This document shows positions 1-6,699 of a stretch of 8,323 nt of DNA, piece by piece. The DNA lies in contig JAOPWF010000381.1 in assembly GCA_025965815.1 (NCBI GenBank), forward strand, positions 1 through 8,323. Direction: 5' to 3'. Numbering within the stretch: position 1 is the first letter of the stretch; each line of letters opens with the position of its first letter. The stretch is from Mycobacterium sp. Lineage in GTDB: Bacteria; Actinomycetota; Actinomycetes; Mycobacteriales; Mycobacteriaceae. The position numbers were made by a program, and so were the translations under genes. The notes beneath the pieces were generated by a model. The model searched no databases. It was not told the origin of the DNA and worked only from the letters and a program-made list of their open reading frames with translations.

Positions 1-834
1 ATCGTTCGGATGTTCCTGGTGCCGGCGACCATGAAGATGCTCGGAGACGACTGCTGGTGGGCGCCGCGGTGGATGAAGCGGCTGCAAAACCGCATTGGGC
101 TCGGCGAGGTCGATCTGCCCGACGAGCGCAAACGTCCCGCGGTGCGCAAGGAAGAAGTGGCCCTCGTCGGTGCAGGCGCGCCGATCAAGCCGCCACCACC
201 ACACGATCCGACCCATCCCGCGGTCGAAGGCTCGCCACGTCCGGGCGCCGCTACCCGCGCCGAGCCGGGCCGACGGCCACCGCCACGGAACACCCCGTCG
301 GTCGCGGGCACCACGCGGATGCCGGCGCCTCGCGGCGCCGCGCCGACCGAGCCGCCGACCACGCGGATCTCGGTGGCCAAGAACGCCGTGAAGAATGCGG
401 TGAACAATGCGACGGCCGCGACACAGCGCACCCCGCGCCCGCCGCAGCCGCAGGTACCCCGCGAAGACCGCGAGATCGAGTCGTGGCTCGGCGAACTGCG
501 TGGCACGAACACGGCCAACCCGGCACCGCCGCCGCACCCGCAGCCGTCGGCGGACGCCACCCGCGCGATTCCGCAGCAGCGGCCGCCTTCCGGTGCAGCC
601 GGTCCAGGTGCCGAAGAGACGACGGCGATCCCGGTACAGCGTCCCCCCAGGCGACGGCAGCGGCCAGCCGGCCCCGAGCGTCCCGCTGGCCAAGAGCGAC
701 CGGCCGCCCCCGAGGGCGGAAAGCCGAGCGATCCGGATGCGACGGAGAAGCTGAAGGCCGCGGAAGACGAGAAGCGCCGCCGCGGCGGTGGCGTCAGCGC
801 CCAGGACCTGCTCCGGCGTGAGGGCCGGATCTAG
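1..834 (+). CDS. mmpL3: MmpL3, C-terminal end only (5' part lies outside the window)
   Basis: This is the last 277 codons, in frame from base 1, of the essential RND-type inner-membrane transporter that flips trehalose monomycolate for the outer membrane. The first visible residues finish the last membrane segment and pass into the family signature [13 protein letters not shown] (about residues 16-28), followed by the IGLGE and LPDERKRP stretch. The rest (about residue 45 on) is a Pro/Ala/Arg-rich, low-complexity cytoplasmic tail, ending in the [11 protein letters not shown] motif typical of mycobacterial MmpL3. An island near residues 157-167 ([11 protein letters not shown]) looks ordered. 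The tail holds four similar Thr motifs (positions 310-324, 358-372, 556-573 and 619-633). The TAG stop at 832-834 overlaps the stop of the opposing gene. In M. tuberculosis the periplasmic part of MmpL3 is reported to accept haem from the Rv0203 haemophore; that part is not in this window. Identification is from recognised motifs plus gene order. Confidence 0.95.
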   Translation: MVRMFLVPATMKMLGDDCWWAPRWMKRLQNRIGLGEVDLPDERKRPAVRKEEVALVGAGAPIKPPPPHDPTHPAVEGSPRPGAATRAEPGRRPPPRNTPSVAGTTRMPAPRGAAPTEPPTTRISVAKNAVKNAVNNATAATQRTPRPPQPQVPREDREIESWLGELRGTNTANPAPPPHPQPSADATRAIPQQRPPSGAAGPGAEETTAIPVQRPPRRRQRPAGPERPAGQERPAAPEGGKPSDPDATEKLKAAEDEKRRRGGGVSAQDLLRREGRI

Positions 835-1988
835 TCCTTCGCCTCCGCTTTCCGGGGTTCGAGTTCGTCGGCCTCCGCCGCGATGACCGGTCCGCCTTCG
901 GCTTCCTGAGTCTCCTGCTCGGCCTCCGGGTCGCGGGCCAGCAGCACCCGGATCGCGCTGTTGAGGAACGCGAGGGTCGGCACCGCGAGCAGCGCGCCGA
1001 CAATGCCCGACAGCACGCCGCCGGTGGAGATGGCCAGCACGATCGCCAGGGGATGGATCGACACCGCACGACCCATGACCAGCGGCTGCAGGACATGCGC
1101 CTCGAGCTGCTGGACCGCGATGATCAGCCCAAGCGTGATCAGGGCATAGACAATGCCTTTTGCGATCAGCGCGACAATCACCGCCAAGAACCCGGTGATC
1201 ACGGCGCCGACCAGCGGGATAAACGCGCCGAGGAACACCAGCGATGCCAATGGCAGCGCTAGCGGTACCCCCATGATCGCCAGGCCCGTGCCGATACCGA
1301 CGGCGTCCACCAGCGCGACAAGGAATGTCGCCCGGACATAGCCGATCAGCGAGTGGAAGCCCGCGCGGCCGGCCTCGCGGACCCGGTCCCGAACGTTGGA
1401 CGGGAAGACCTTGGTGACGAACTGCCAGATGTTGCGGCCGCCGTGCAGGAAAAAGATAAGCGTGAACAGCACCACGAATGCACCGGTGACGATCTCGGTG
1501 ATGGTGGTTGCCGTGGACAACGCCCCGCTGGTCAGTTTGGCCTGATTGTTGCGCAGCGCCTCGGTGGCAGCGGTGCCGGCATTGTCGATCTGCGCCTTAC
1601 TCAGGTGCGCGGGCCCTTCGACCAGCCACCTGCGGGTGGTATCGATGCTCTGGGTGACCTGCTCGACCAGTCCCGGCAGGCCGGTGATGAACTGGCTGAC
1701 GACGAATGTCAGGATGCCGCCGACCAGCGCGATCCCACTGAGGAGCACCAGCGCGACCGCTCCGCTGCGCGGGGCGCCGCGACGGTCCAGGAAGTCCACC
1801 GCCGGCACTAGCAACGCGGCGATCATCAACGCCAGCGCCACCGGCACGACGATGAGCTGGAGGTGCTTGACCATCCAGAGCACCGCCAGCACCGCTGCGA
1901 GGATGACCAGCAGCCGCCAGGACCATGCTGCCCCTTTGCGAACGAGGGGATGGACCGCTAGATCATCGACTGAGGGGCCCGCTGGCAT
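831..1988 (-). CDS. AI-2E/PerM family transporter (Rv0205-like)
   Basis: A 385-residue polytopic membrane protein of the AI-2E (formerly UPF0118/PerM) family. It shows about eight hydrophobic segments: roughly residues 25-43, 44-64, 77-101, 163-182, 217-238, 243-274, 280-297 and 315-347. A soluble stretch at about 102-160 separates the third and fourth, as usual in this family. Family-like motifs are FIPLVGAVI (256-264) and [14 protein letters not shown] (293-306). The C-terminal tail (351-385) is acidic and charged. Length is normal for the family. Some members export autoinducer-2 or act as Na+/H+ antiporters; the substrate here is unknown and no role should be assumed from the name. The ATG at 1986-1988 is supported by a -10 motif exactly placed for a leaderless transcript; no ribosome site is seen. 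The gene is convergent with mmpL3 and divergent from the next gene, the arrangement I recall for Rv0205. Confidence 0.9.
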   Translation of the reverse strand: MPAGPSVDDLAVHPLVRKGAAWSWRLLVILAAVLAVLWMVKHLQLIVVPVALALMIAALLVPAVDFLDRRGAPRSGAVALVLLSGIALVGGILTFVVSQFITGLPGLVEQVTQSIDTTRRWLVEGPAHLSKAQIDNAGTAATEALRNNQAKLTSGALSTATTITEIVTGAFVVLFTLIFFLHGGRNIWQFVTKVFPSNVRDRVREAGRAGFHSLIGYVRATFLVALVDAVGIGTGLAIMGVPLALPLASLVFLGAFIPLVGAVITGFLAVIVALIAKGIVYALITLGLIIAVQQLEAHVLQPLVMGRAVSIHPLAIVLAISTGGVLSGIVGALLAVPTLAFLNSAIRVLLARDPEAEQETQEAEGGPVIAAEADELEPRKAEAKD

Positions 1989-1994
1989 GCGGGT

Positions 1995-2000
1995 AGCGTA
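1995..2000 (-). promoter_or_regulatory. Candidate -10 element for a leaderless AI-2E-family mRNA
   Basis: On the minus strand the hexamer TACGCT (TANNNT type) ends 6 nt before the A of the ATG at 1988. Transcription would therefore start on the start codon itself, as in many mycobacterial leaderless transcripts. No good -35 hexamer and no Shine-Dalgarno sequence is seen. This is a position-plus-motif inference only. Confidence 0.5.
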
Positions 2001-2099
2001 ACCGCCGCATCCGTCACCGCAGCGTGAACGAGTGGGAGCGTCTGGGTCACAGTTCGGCGTGCCCCGCGCGAGCAGTCCGGGCGTTGCGATCCACGCGGC

Positions 2100-2105
2100 T
2101 ACCCT
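2100..2105 (+). promoter_or_regulatory. Candidate -10 element for a leaderless Rv0204c-like mRNA
   Basis: TACCCT (TANNNT type) lies 7 nt before the GTG at 2113-2115, the spacing expected if the transcript begins at that GTG. No Shine-Dalgarno sequence precedes the GTG. The motif also supports choosing 2113 over the in-frame GTG at 2032, which would add 27 non-hydrophobic residues and extend back over the divergent gene's promoter region. Confidence 0.4.
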
Positions 2106-2112
2106 GTATCAC

Positions 2113-3270
2113 GTGTCCCAAGACGCGAGGGCCAGCGCCGCCCGGCCGGGAAGGGCGAGCCAGGAGGGACCCTCACGGGGCAAATACTGGTGGCTCCGGT
2201 GGGCGATTCTCGGTGTCGCCGTCATCGTGCTGGCCGTCGAGGCGACCCTGGTGTGGGACCAACTGGCAAAGGCGTGGCGCAGTCTGTACTCCGCTAACTG
2301 GTGGTGGGTGCTGGCCGCGGCCGTGGCCGCGTTGGCATCGATGCACAGCTTCGCCCAGATCCAGCGCACCCTGCTGAAATCGGCGGGCGTGCACGTCAAG
2401 CAGTGGCGCTCGGAAGCGGCGTTCTATGCGGGCAACGCGCTGAGCACCACGATGCCCGGCGGTCCGGTGCTCTCCGCCACGTTTGTCTATCGCCAACAAC
2501 GGATTTGGGGCGCGTCGCCGGTGGTGGCCTCCTGGCAGCTGGTGATGTCGGGCGCACTGCAGGTGGTCGGACTGGCGCTGCTCGGCCTGGGCGGCGCATT
2601 CCTGCTGGGCGCGAAGAACAACCCGTTTTCGCTGATCTTCACGCTGGGCGGTTTCGTCGCGCTGCTGCTGCTCGCGCAGGCGGTCGCGACGCGTCCGGAG
2701 TTGATCGACGGCATCGGAGTCCGCCTGCTGTCGTGGTTCAACTCGCTGCGCGGCAAGCCCGCCGACACCGGCCTGGACAAGTGGCGCGAGATGCTCGAAC
2801 AACTGGAGTCGGTGAGCCTGAGCCGCCGGGAGCTCGGCGTCGCATTCGGTTGGTCGCTGTTCAACTGGATCGCCGACGTGGCGTGCCTGCTCTTCGCGGC
2901 GTACGCCACCGGGGGCCACCCGTCACTGGCCGGCCTGACCGTCGCCTACGCCGCCGCGCGAGCGGTCGGCTCCATACCGCTGATGCCCGGCGGACTGCTC
3001 GTCGTCGAGGCCGTTCTGGTGCCCGGCCTGGTGTCGAGCGGAATGACGCTGCCCGCCGCCATCTCCGCCATGCTGATCTACCGGCTGGTCAGCTGGATCT
3101 TCATCGCGGCGATCGGCTGGGTGGTGTTCTTCTTCATGTTCCGCACCGAGAAAGACATCGATCCGGACGCAACCGAGAACGGCGGCGAGGCGCACGCCGG
3201 TGCCGACGAGGTTGAGGGACCACCGATGTTCAGTCCCGATCCGGAAGCTCGCCATGAACCCGATCCCTAA
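2113..3270 (+). CDS. Polytopic membrane protein, LPG-synthase TM-domain family (Rv0204c-like)
   Basis: A 385-residue integral membrane protein resembling the flippase-like transmembrane domain of lysylphosphatidylglycerol synthases (LPG_synthase_TM), without the aminoacyl-transferase domain. A basic N-terminus precedes helices at about 29-47 and 62-79. The segment AGNALSTTMPGGP (106-118) and the late block with SIPLMPGGLLVVEAVL (287-302) carry the paired PGG motifs typical of the family. Further helices lie near 139-166, 173-191, 244-264, 272-310 and 314-343, and a short acidic cytoplasmic tail follows. Between about 195 and 240 is an amphipathic, charged loop. The GTG start at 2113 is chosen from the -10 motif just upstream and from where homologous sequence begins (KYWWLRW at about 24-30); a longer start at 2032 is possible. 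The function of Rv0204c-type proteins is not known to me. Lipid movement across the membrane fits the family and the MmpL neighbours, but is inference. Confidence 0.85.
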   Translation: MSQDARASAARPGRASQEGPSRGKYWWLRWAILGVAVIVLAVEATLVWDQLAKAWRSLYSANWWWVLAAAVAALASMHSFAQIQRTLLKSAGVHVKQWRSEAAFYAGNALSTTMPGGPVLSATFVYRQQRIWGASPVVASWQLVMSGALQVVGLALLGLGGAFLLGAKNNPFSLIFTLGGFVALLLLAQAVATRPELIDGIGVRLLSWFNSLRGKPADTGLDKWREMLEQLESVSLSRRELGVAFGWSLFNWIADVACLLFAAYATGGHPSLAGLTVAYAAARAVGSIPLMPGGLLVVEAVLVPGLVSSGMTLPAAISAMLIYRLVSWIFIAAIGWVVFFFMFRTEKDIDPDATENGGEAHAGADEVEGPPMFSPDPEARHEPDP

Positions 3271-3296
3271 GCCCTGCACTGTGGTTGGATCGGCGA

Positions 3297-3404
3297 ATGC
3301 AGCCCGGTGTCCGCACAACCGTTGCGGTGTTCAGCGCGATCGCTGCACTCACAGTCGCGTCCTGCTCGACATCCCTGACACCGGGCAGACGACGTCTTTG
3401 TTGA
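3297..3404 (+). pseudogene. Truncated lipoprotein signal-peptide ORF, probable gene remnant
   Basis: An ATG at 3297 opens a 35-residue ORF with a textbook lipoprotein export signal: short basic N-region ending at Arg6, hydrophobic core (about 7-19, TTVAVFSAIAALT) and lipobox V-A-S-C with Cys at residue 23. After the Cys come 12 residues, then TGA at 3402-3404, far too short for a normal lipoprotein. The spacing to the upstream stop (26 bp) suggests co-transcription with the Rv0204c-like gene. An open frame with coding-like third-position GC continues past this point in another register to 3625, so a frameshifted or decayed lipoprotein is the simplest reading. A sequencing error or a chance signal-like ORF are alternatives. 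I do not recognise the downstream protein. Confidence 0.4.
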
Positions 3405-3414
3405 CCAATCTGCT

Positions 3415-3495
3415 GTCACAGGTGGTGACGCTGACATCGCTGGGGGTCTTGGCCGGTGACAAGACACTGCGCACCCTGTCCGGTGACAACTTGTC
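3415..3495. repeat. Cluster of short dyads with repeated CCGGTGACAA
   Basis: Three inverted repeats lie in 81 bp: GTCAC-5 nt-GTGAC (3415-3429), GTCTTG-8 nt-CAAGAC (3446-3465) and GACAA-C-TTGTC (3485-3495). The 10-mer CCGGTGACAA occurs twice, at 3453-3462 and 3480-3489, 27 bp apart. They may be operator half-sites ahead of the DUF3054 gene or the coding relic of a lost gene. None looks like an intrinsic terminator because no T-run follows. Confidence 0.3.
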
Positions 3496-3646
3496 GCACT
3501 GGACACGCATCGTCGGGACGGTCGCACCAACCACAAGATCGGCCCGGCGCCGCACCTGCCCGCTACAACCCGGATTCGCCGCCCGCGACGAAACCGACGT
3601 AGCCCACTGGTGCTCGAAATCATGACCTACAAGACGGGATGACGGC

Positions 3647-4012
3647 GTGCGTTCCCGCTCAGTCTGGCCGTCCCTGGCCCTCGACATCGTCTGTGTGCTG
3701 GTGTTCTGCGCGATCGGTCGCCGCAGCCACTCCGAAGGGATCACCGTCAACGGCGTGGCCGAAACCGCGTGGCCGTTTCTCACCGGCACTGCGGTCGGCT
3801 GGCTGCTGGCCCGCGGCTGGCGGCGGCCTACCGCGATCGCTCCCACCGGCGTGATCGTCTGGGCGTGCACCGTCGTGACCGGAATGTTGTTGCGTAAGAC
3901 CAGTTCTCAAGGTGTGGCGGTGAGCTTCATCGTGGTGGCGTCGGTGGTGACCGCGATTCTGCTGCTGGGCTGGCGTGCAGCGGCGGCAGTGACGACCCGC
4001 GCGTCCCGCTGA
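3647..4012 (+). CDS. DUF3054 family small membrane protein
   Basis: A 121-residue protein with four hydrophobic segments: about residues 7-23, 42-57, 65-83 and 88-110. It resembles actinobacterial DUF3054 proteins, with the block WPSLALDIVCVLVF (7-20), the GRRSH pair of basic residues (24-28), AETAWPF (38-44) and GWLLARGWRRPTA (51-63). The family has no established biochemical role that I know of. The GTG at 3647 is chosen because it lies just before the conserved first helix; a weak purine-rich GACGGGA sequence lies several bases upstream. The stop is only 7 bp from the stop of the opposing kinase gene, so the two genes are convergent with almost no space for a terminator. I do not recall this gene in the equivalent M. 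tuberculosis interval. Family assignment is from motif memory, not a search. Confidence 0.8.
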   Translation: MRSRSVWPSLALDIVCVLVFCAIGRRSHSEGITVNGVAETAWPFLTGTAVGWLLARGWRRPTAIAPTGVIVWACTVVTGMLLRKTSSQGVAVSFIVVASVVTAILLLGWRAAAAVTTRASR

Positions 4013-4019
4013 CCCACCG

Positions 4020-5417
4020 CTACTGCGGGCTCTGCTGCGACGAATCCGAATCCGATTCCGACTCAGGCGAAGTCGACACGGTCAACGTCGCACGCAACCC
4101 GCCGAGCGGACCGTCGGCGAGATCGATGCGACCGCCGTGCAGTGTGGCCTGCTGCGCGACCAGCGCCAGGCCCAGTCCCGATCCGCCCGGCGCGGCGGTG
4201 CTACCGCGAGCGAAGCGGCCCAGCACATTGCGGTGCTCGTCGGCGGGCAGACCGCGACCGTTGTCGTCGACGACGATCGTCATCAGGTGGCCGTGACGGT
4301 GTGCGGTCAGCACGATGTGGCTCGCCTCGCCGTGTGTGATCGCGTTGCGCACCAGGTTGTCCACGGCCAGCCGCAGACCGCCGGGCCAGCCCCAGATGGT
4401 GCCCGCGTCGTCGGCCTCCACGACGATCTCCACCGCGCTGCCCGGCCGCATGTTCTCCCGCGCCACCCGGTCCAGCATCTCCGCCACATCGATGACCTCG
4501 CGGTCCTCGGCCTGGGCCAACTGGCCCGACGCCAGCTGCCCCAACGCGGTGATGATCGCCTCCACCCGTCGCTGTGCCCGGGACAGGTCCTGCACCACCT
4601 CGGCCCGCTCCTCGGGTGGCAGGTCGTGGATGCGCAGCGTGTCCAGATCGGCGCGCATGGCAGTGAGCGGGGTACGCAACTCGTGGGCGGCGTTGGCCGC
4701 GAAGTCCTGGGCGGCCTTCAGCGAGTTGGTGGTGGCGCGCTGCGCGGCCGCCAGCCTGCGCAGCATCCCGGCCATCGCGTCGGACAGTTCTTCGGCCTCC
4801 CGGACACCGCGCACGGCGGGCATCTGCTCGGTGCTCTGCCCCAACTGCATGGTCTGCTGAGTCAACTTGCGCAGCGGTCGGATCGCCGGGCCGGCCAGCA
4901 GCCAGCCAAGGCCACCCGCGATCCCCACCGCGATCACCCCGACCAACACGTACAGTGGAATGCGGGCGCGACTGAGCAGCAGGCTGTCCGCGCGGATGCC
5001 GATCGACACCAGCACCCCGCCCTCCTGGTCCACCGCGATGGTGCGCACCCGGTAGTCCACGCCGTTGACGGTGACCGTCTGGGTGCCGGGTTGCAGCGGC
5101 GGCAGCTGGAATCCGCGTTGGAACACCACCTGTCCGGTGGAGCGGGACCGCCCCGTCGACAGCACTCCGCGCCGGGGATCCTGCAGTTGGTCGGGATACA
5201 TGCTCGCGTCGACGATGGAGTCGAGCCTGCGGTCCACCTGCGCAATATCGTTGTTGGCCAACGCGAATGAGGTCAGGATGCCAAGCACCGCGACGACCGA
5301 CGCGGCCGCCAGCGCGGCGGCGACCGCCACCCGGGTGCGCAGCGAGCTGGAATAGCGCAGCCACCGCCGAGCCCGTCGCCCGGTCTCCTCGGGCTCCGAT
5401 TTACCCGAAGCCGTCAC
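4020..5417 (-). CDS. Sensor histidine kinase, PrrB-like
   Basis: A 465-residue HisKA-type membrane kinase. TM1 is at about 29-54, an extracytoplasmic sensor region of roughly 98 residues at 55-152, TM2 at about 153-176 and a HAMP linker at about 177-230. The H-box [16 protein letters not shown] puts the phospho-accepting His at 245. The ATP-binding domain has the N-box ([11 protein letters not shown], Asn354/Asn358), G1 DDNGRGLP (384-391) and G2 GGSGLGLAL (411-419), so it looks catalytically complete. The tail (450-465) is unusually Ser/Asp/Glu-rich. The GTG start overlaps the regulator's TGA by 4 bp (GTGA), which implies translational coupling; no clear ribosome site is seen. Overall similarity is to mycobacterial PrrB, but gene context differs from the prrAB locus I recall, so this is likely a paralogue. 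The signal is unknown; the secreted haem-binding neighbours make a haem or envelope cue plausible (inference). Confidence 0.92.
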   Translation of the reverse strand: MTASGKSEPEETGRRARRWLRYSSSLRTRVAVAAALAAASVVAVLGILTSFALANNDIAQVDRRLDSIVDASMYPDQLQDPRRGVLSTGRSRSTGQVVFQRGFQLPPLQPGTQTVTVNGVDYRVRTIAVDQEGGVLVSIGIRADSLLLSRARIPLYVLVGVIAVGIAGGLGWLLAGPAIRPLRKLTQQTMQLGQSTEQMPAVRGVREAEELSDAMAGMLRRLAAAQRATTNSLKAAQDFAANAAHELRTPLTAMRADLDTLRIHDLPPEERAEVVQDLSRAQRRVEAIITALGQLASGQLAQAEDREVIDVAEMLDRVARENMRPGSAVEIVVEADDAGTIWGWPGGLRLAVDNLVRNAITHGEASHIVLTAHRHGHLMTIVVDDNGRGLPADEHRNVLGRFARGSTAAPGGSGLGLALVAQQATLHGGRIDLADGPLGGLRATLTVSTSPESESDSDSSQQSPQ

Positions 5418-6136
5418 GGCTCGGCTCTGAGCACGTATCCGATCCCGCGGACAGTGTGGATGACCCGCGGTAAGCCGTCGCGTTCGAGCTTGCGTCGCAG
5501 GTAACTGATGAACACGTCGGCGACGTTGGTGTCCACGTCGAAGTCGTAGCCCCAGACCAGTTCGAGAAGCCGCTGCCGGGACAGGACCACGCCGGCGTTC
5601 TCCGCCAGCACCGCCAGCAGGTCGAATTCGCGCTTGGTCAGTTCGATGCGCTCGCCGTCGACGAACACCAGCCGGCGGGCCGTGTCAATGGTCAACGGGC
5701 CGACCGTCATCGAGTCCGACGACTCGTCGGAGTGTGTCGACCGGCGCAGCAACGCATGCAGCCGGGCGACCAGCTCGCCCAGGTCGAACGGCTTGGTCAG
5801 ATAATCGTCGGCCCCGGCTTCGAGTCCGGCGATCCGGTCGTTGACCGTGTCCCGCGCCGACAGCACACAGATCGGGATGTCATTGCCCAGCGCACGCAGC
5901 GCCGTCACGACCGCCACACCGTCGAGCTCCGGCATCTGAACGTCCAGTACCAGCGCGTCGTGTGTTTCGTTGGACAGGAGCCGCAGCGCTTCCTTACCGG
6001 TTGCCGCGACCCGGACGTCGAACCCCGAATGCCGCAATCCGCGGGCGACGGAGGTTCGGACATCCGGGTCGTCATCGACCATCAACACCATGCGACCCGC
6101 GCTCTCCTGCGCGGACAGGTCCTGCCCTAACCGCAC
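5414..6136 (-). CDS. OmpR-family response regulator, PrrA-like
   Basis: A 240-residue transcription factor. The receiver domain covers about residues 16-132: acidic pocket Asp21-23, phosphorylation site Asp65 (in [12 protein letters not shown]), switch residue Ser93 (VLSAR) and Lys115 (TKPF) are all present. A short Ser/Asp linker (133-142) leads to a winged-helix DNA-binding domain (143-238) with [15 protein letters not shown] and [25 protein letters not shown], very like PrrA. The GTG at 6136 gives a 15-residue leader. An ATG at 6091 directly before the receiver domain (MVLMVDDD) is a real alternative, with AGGAG at 6104-6108 but a longish 12-nt spacer. The gene begins 6 bp after the upstream haemophore-like gene ends and overlaps the kinase by 4 bp, so all three probably share one mRNA. 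Targets are unknown; autoregulation through the repeats at 6563-6641 is an inference. Confidence 0.93.
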   Translation of the reverse strand: MRLGQDLSAQESAGRMVLMVDDDPDVRTSVARGLRHSGFDVRVAATGKEALRLLSNETHDALVLDVQMPELDGVAVVTALRALGNDIPICVLSARDTVNDRIAGLEAGADDYLTKPFDLGELVARLHALLRRSTHSDESSDSMTVGPLTIDTARRLVFVDGERIELTKREFDLLAVLAENAGVVLSRQRLLELVWGYDFDVDTNVADVFISYLRRKLERDGLPRVIHTVRGIGYVLRAEP

Positions 6137-6142
6137 CGCAGA

Positions 6143-6529
6143 CTAAGGAATGGCCGGAGCGGGTGCCGAACCGCAACGGGCCTTCAGGTCAACCAGCGGC
6201 TGCCGAACACCGGAGAGGTCGGCCTGGACCACCGGATTGGCGGCCATGTAGTCCTTCACCTGGGTACGGACCTCTTCGCGGGGGAGGCCCTCGAGGCTGG
6301 TGAAGAAGTAGTTCACATCAGGGTGGGTGAACAGATACACCGACGTCCCCGCGGAAACACCGGACGCGACCTGTGCCAAGTCGCCCGCGGTGCAGTTCGG
6401 CGGGTTGAGTGCCGGGTCCTCGTTGGCGAGCGCTGAGGGGATGGCACCAAAGAGCATCGCACCGGCAAACGCGCCAGTACCGACCGCGCCGGCAACCACG
6501 CGCCGCGCGGTACGGGCAGAGAGCAACAT
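6143..6529 (-). CDS. Secreted haemophore-like haem-binding protein (paralogue 1)
   Basis: A 128-residue exported protein of the mycobacterial haemophore family (MHB-type domain; Rv0203 relatives). The signal peptide has Arg-rich N-region, a hydrophobic core and a likely signal-peptidase I site after SALA (about residue 35). The mature part has two Cys (46 and 119) placed to form a disulphide around the helical domain and the motif YLFTHPDVN (Tyr65, His69), which matches the Tyr/His pair that binds haem in Rv0203. Where I recall a further haem-contact His in Rv0203, this protein has Tyr94 (KDYMAANP). It ends shortly after the second Cys, without the long extension of its neighbour. The ATG at 6529 is favoured over a TTG at 6535 because AAGGAG sits 7 nt upstream. 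The stop is 6 bp from the response-regulator start, an unusual partner for a secreted protein. Confidence 0.85.
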   Translation of the reverse strand: MLLSARTARRVVAGAVGTGAFAGAMLFGAIPSALANEDPALNPPNCTAGDLAQVASGVSAGTSVYLFTHPDVNYFFTSLEGLPREEVRTQVKDYMAANPVVQADLSGVRQPLVDLKARCGSAPAPAIP

Positions 6530-6536
6530 GGACAAG

Positions 6537-6542
6537 CTCCTT
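6537..6542 (-). promoter_or_regulatory. Ribosome binding site deciding the start of haemophore-like gene 1
   Basis: AAGGAG on the minus strand lies 7 nt before ATG 6529. With the alternative TTG at 6535 the spacing would be only 1 nt, so the ATG is the start. Confidence 0.8.
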
Positions 6543-6562
6543 CATCGGATGGTGAGAGGTCG

Positions 6563-6641
6563 TAACCAGTGGTGGTTATCGACTCCGCAAAGCTAAGCAG
6601 AATCGGACGCGACTTTCTTGCCTTGCGGTTAACCAGTGGTG
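6563..6641. repeat. Two copies of TAACCAGTGGTG, candidate operator pair
   Basis: The 12-mer TAACCAGTGGTG occurs exactly at 6563-6574 and 6630-6641, 67 bp apart, between the two haemophore-like genes. Each copy contains the small dyad ACCA-G-TGGT. The first also extends to TAACCA-GTGG-TGGTTA (6563-6578). A possible minus-strand -10 (TAGCTT, 6595-6590) lies between the copies, so they would flank the promoter of the haemophore-regulator-kinase unit. A binding site for the adjacent response regulator is a reasonable guess but not shown. Confidence 0.5.
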
Positions 6642-6659
6642 AGAAACTAGGAAACCGCA
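6624..6659. repeat. 7-bp inverted repeat in the intergenic region
   Basis: TGCGGTT (6624-6630) and AACCGCA (6653-6659) are perfect inverted repeats separated by 22 bp; the loop contains nearly all of the second 12-mer repeat copy. It lies 40 bp past the stop of haemophore-like gene 2 on the minus strand. It lacks a following T-run, so it is a poor terminator; an mRNA hairpin or an operator feature is possible. Confidence 0.3.
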
Positions 6660-6699
6660 GGTCAGAAGTCGCTGTGACGCGCCGTGTGGGCCGTGGGAA

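Larger units (their letters stand above)
3271..3646. other. Gene-poor 376-bp stretch between the Rv0204c-like and DUF3054 genes
   Basis: No intact gene is convincing here. It contains a 35-codon ORF with a lipoprotein signal peptide that stops early (3297-3404) and a cluster of dyads (3415-3495). In a different + frame, codons from about 3365 to 3625 have fairly high GC at third positions and no stop, ending at TGA 3623-3625. This would fit the rest of a coding region displaced by a frameshift. No promoter for the DUF3054 gene could be fixed. No tRNA, terminator or mobile-element end was seen. Confidence 0.5.

Noticed and set aside
10..821. Alternative-frame ORFs over the MmpL3 tail
   Set aside because: High GC leaves other frames open; the chosen frame carries the known MmpL3 motifs at both ends.
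3200..3625. 141-codon + strand ORF starting inside the Rv0204c-like gene
   Set aside because: Its first part overlaps a real gene in another frame and no recognisable domain is present. Only its 3' part looks coding-like, which is better explained as the shifted remainder of a broken lipoprotein gene.
4137..5270. Long + strand ORF opposite the histidine kinase
   Set aside because: It is a high-GC antisense shadow rich in Arg/His/Gln/Gly with no domain logic; the minus strand encodes a complete kinase.
6624..6659. Possible intrinsic terminator after haemophore-like gene 2
   Set aside because: The arms are only 7 bp, the loop is 22 nt and no T-run follows on either strand, so it is recorded only as an inverted repeat.
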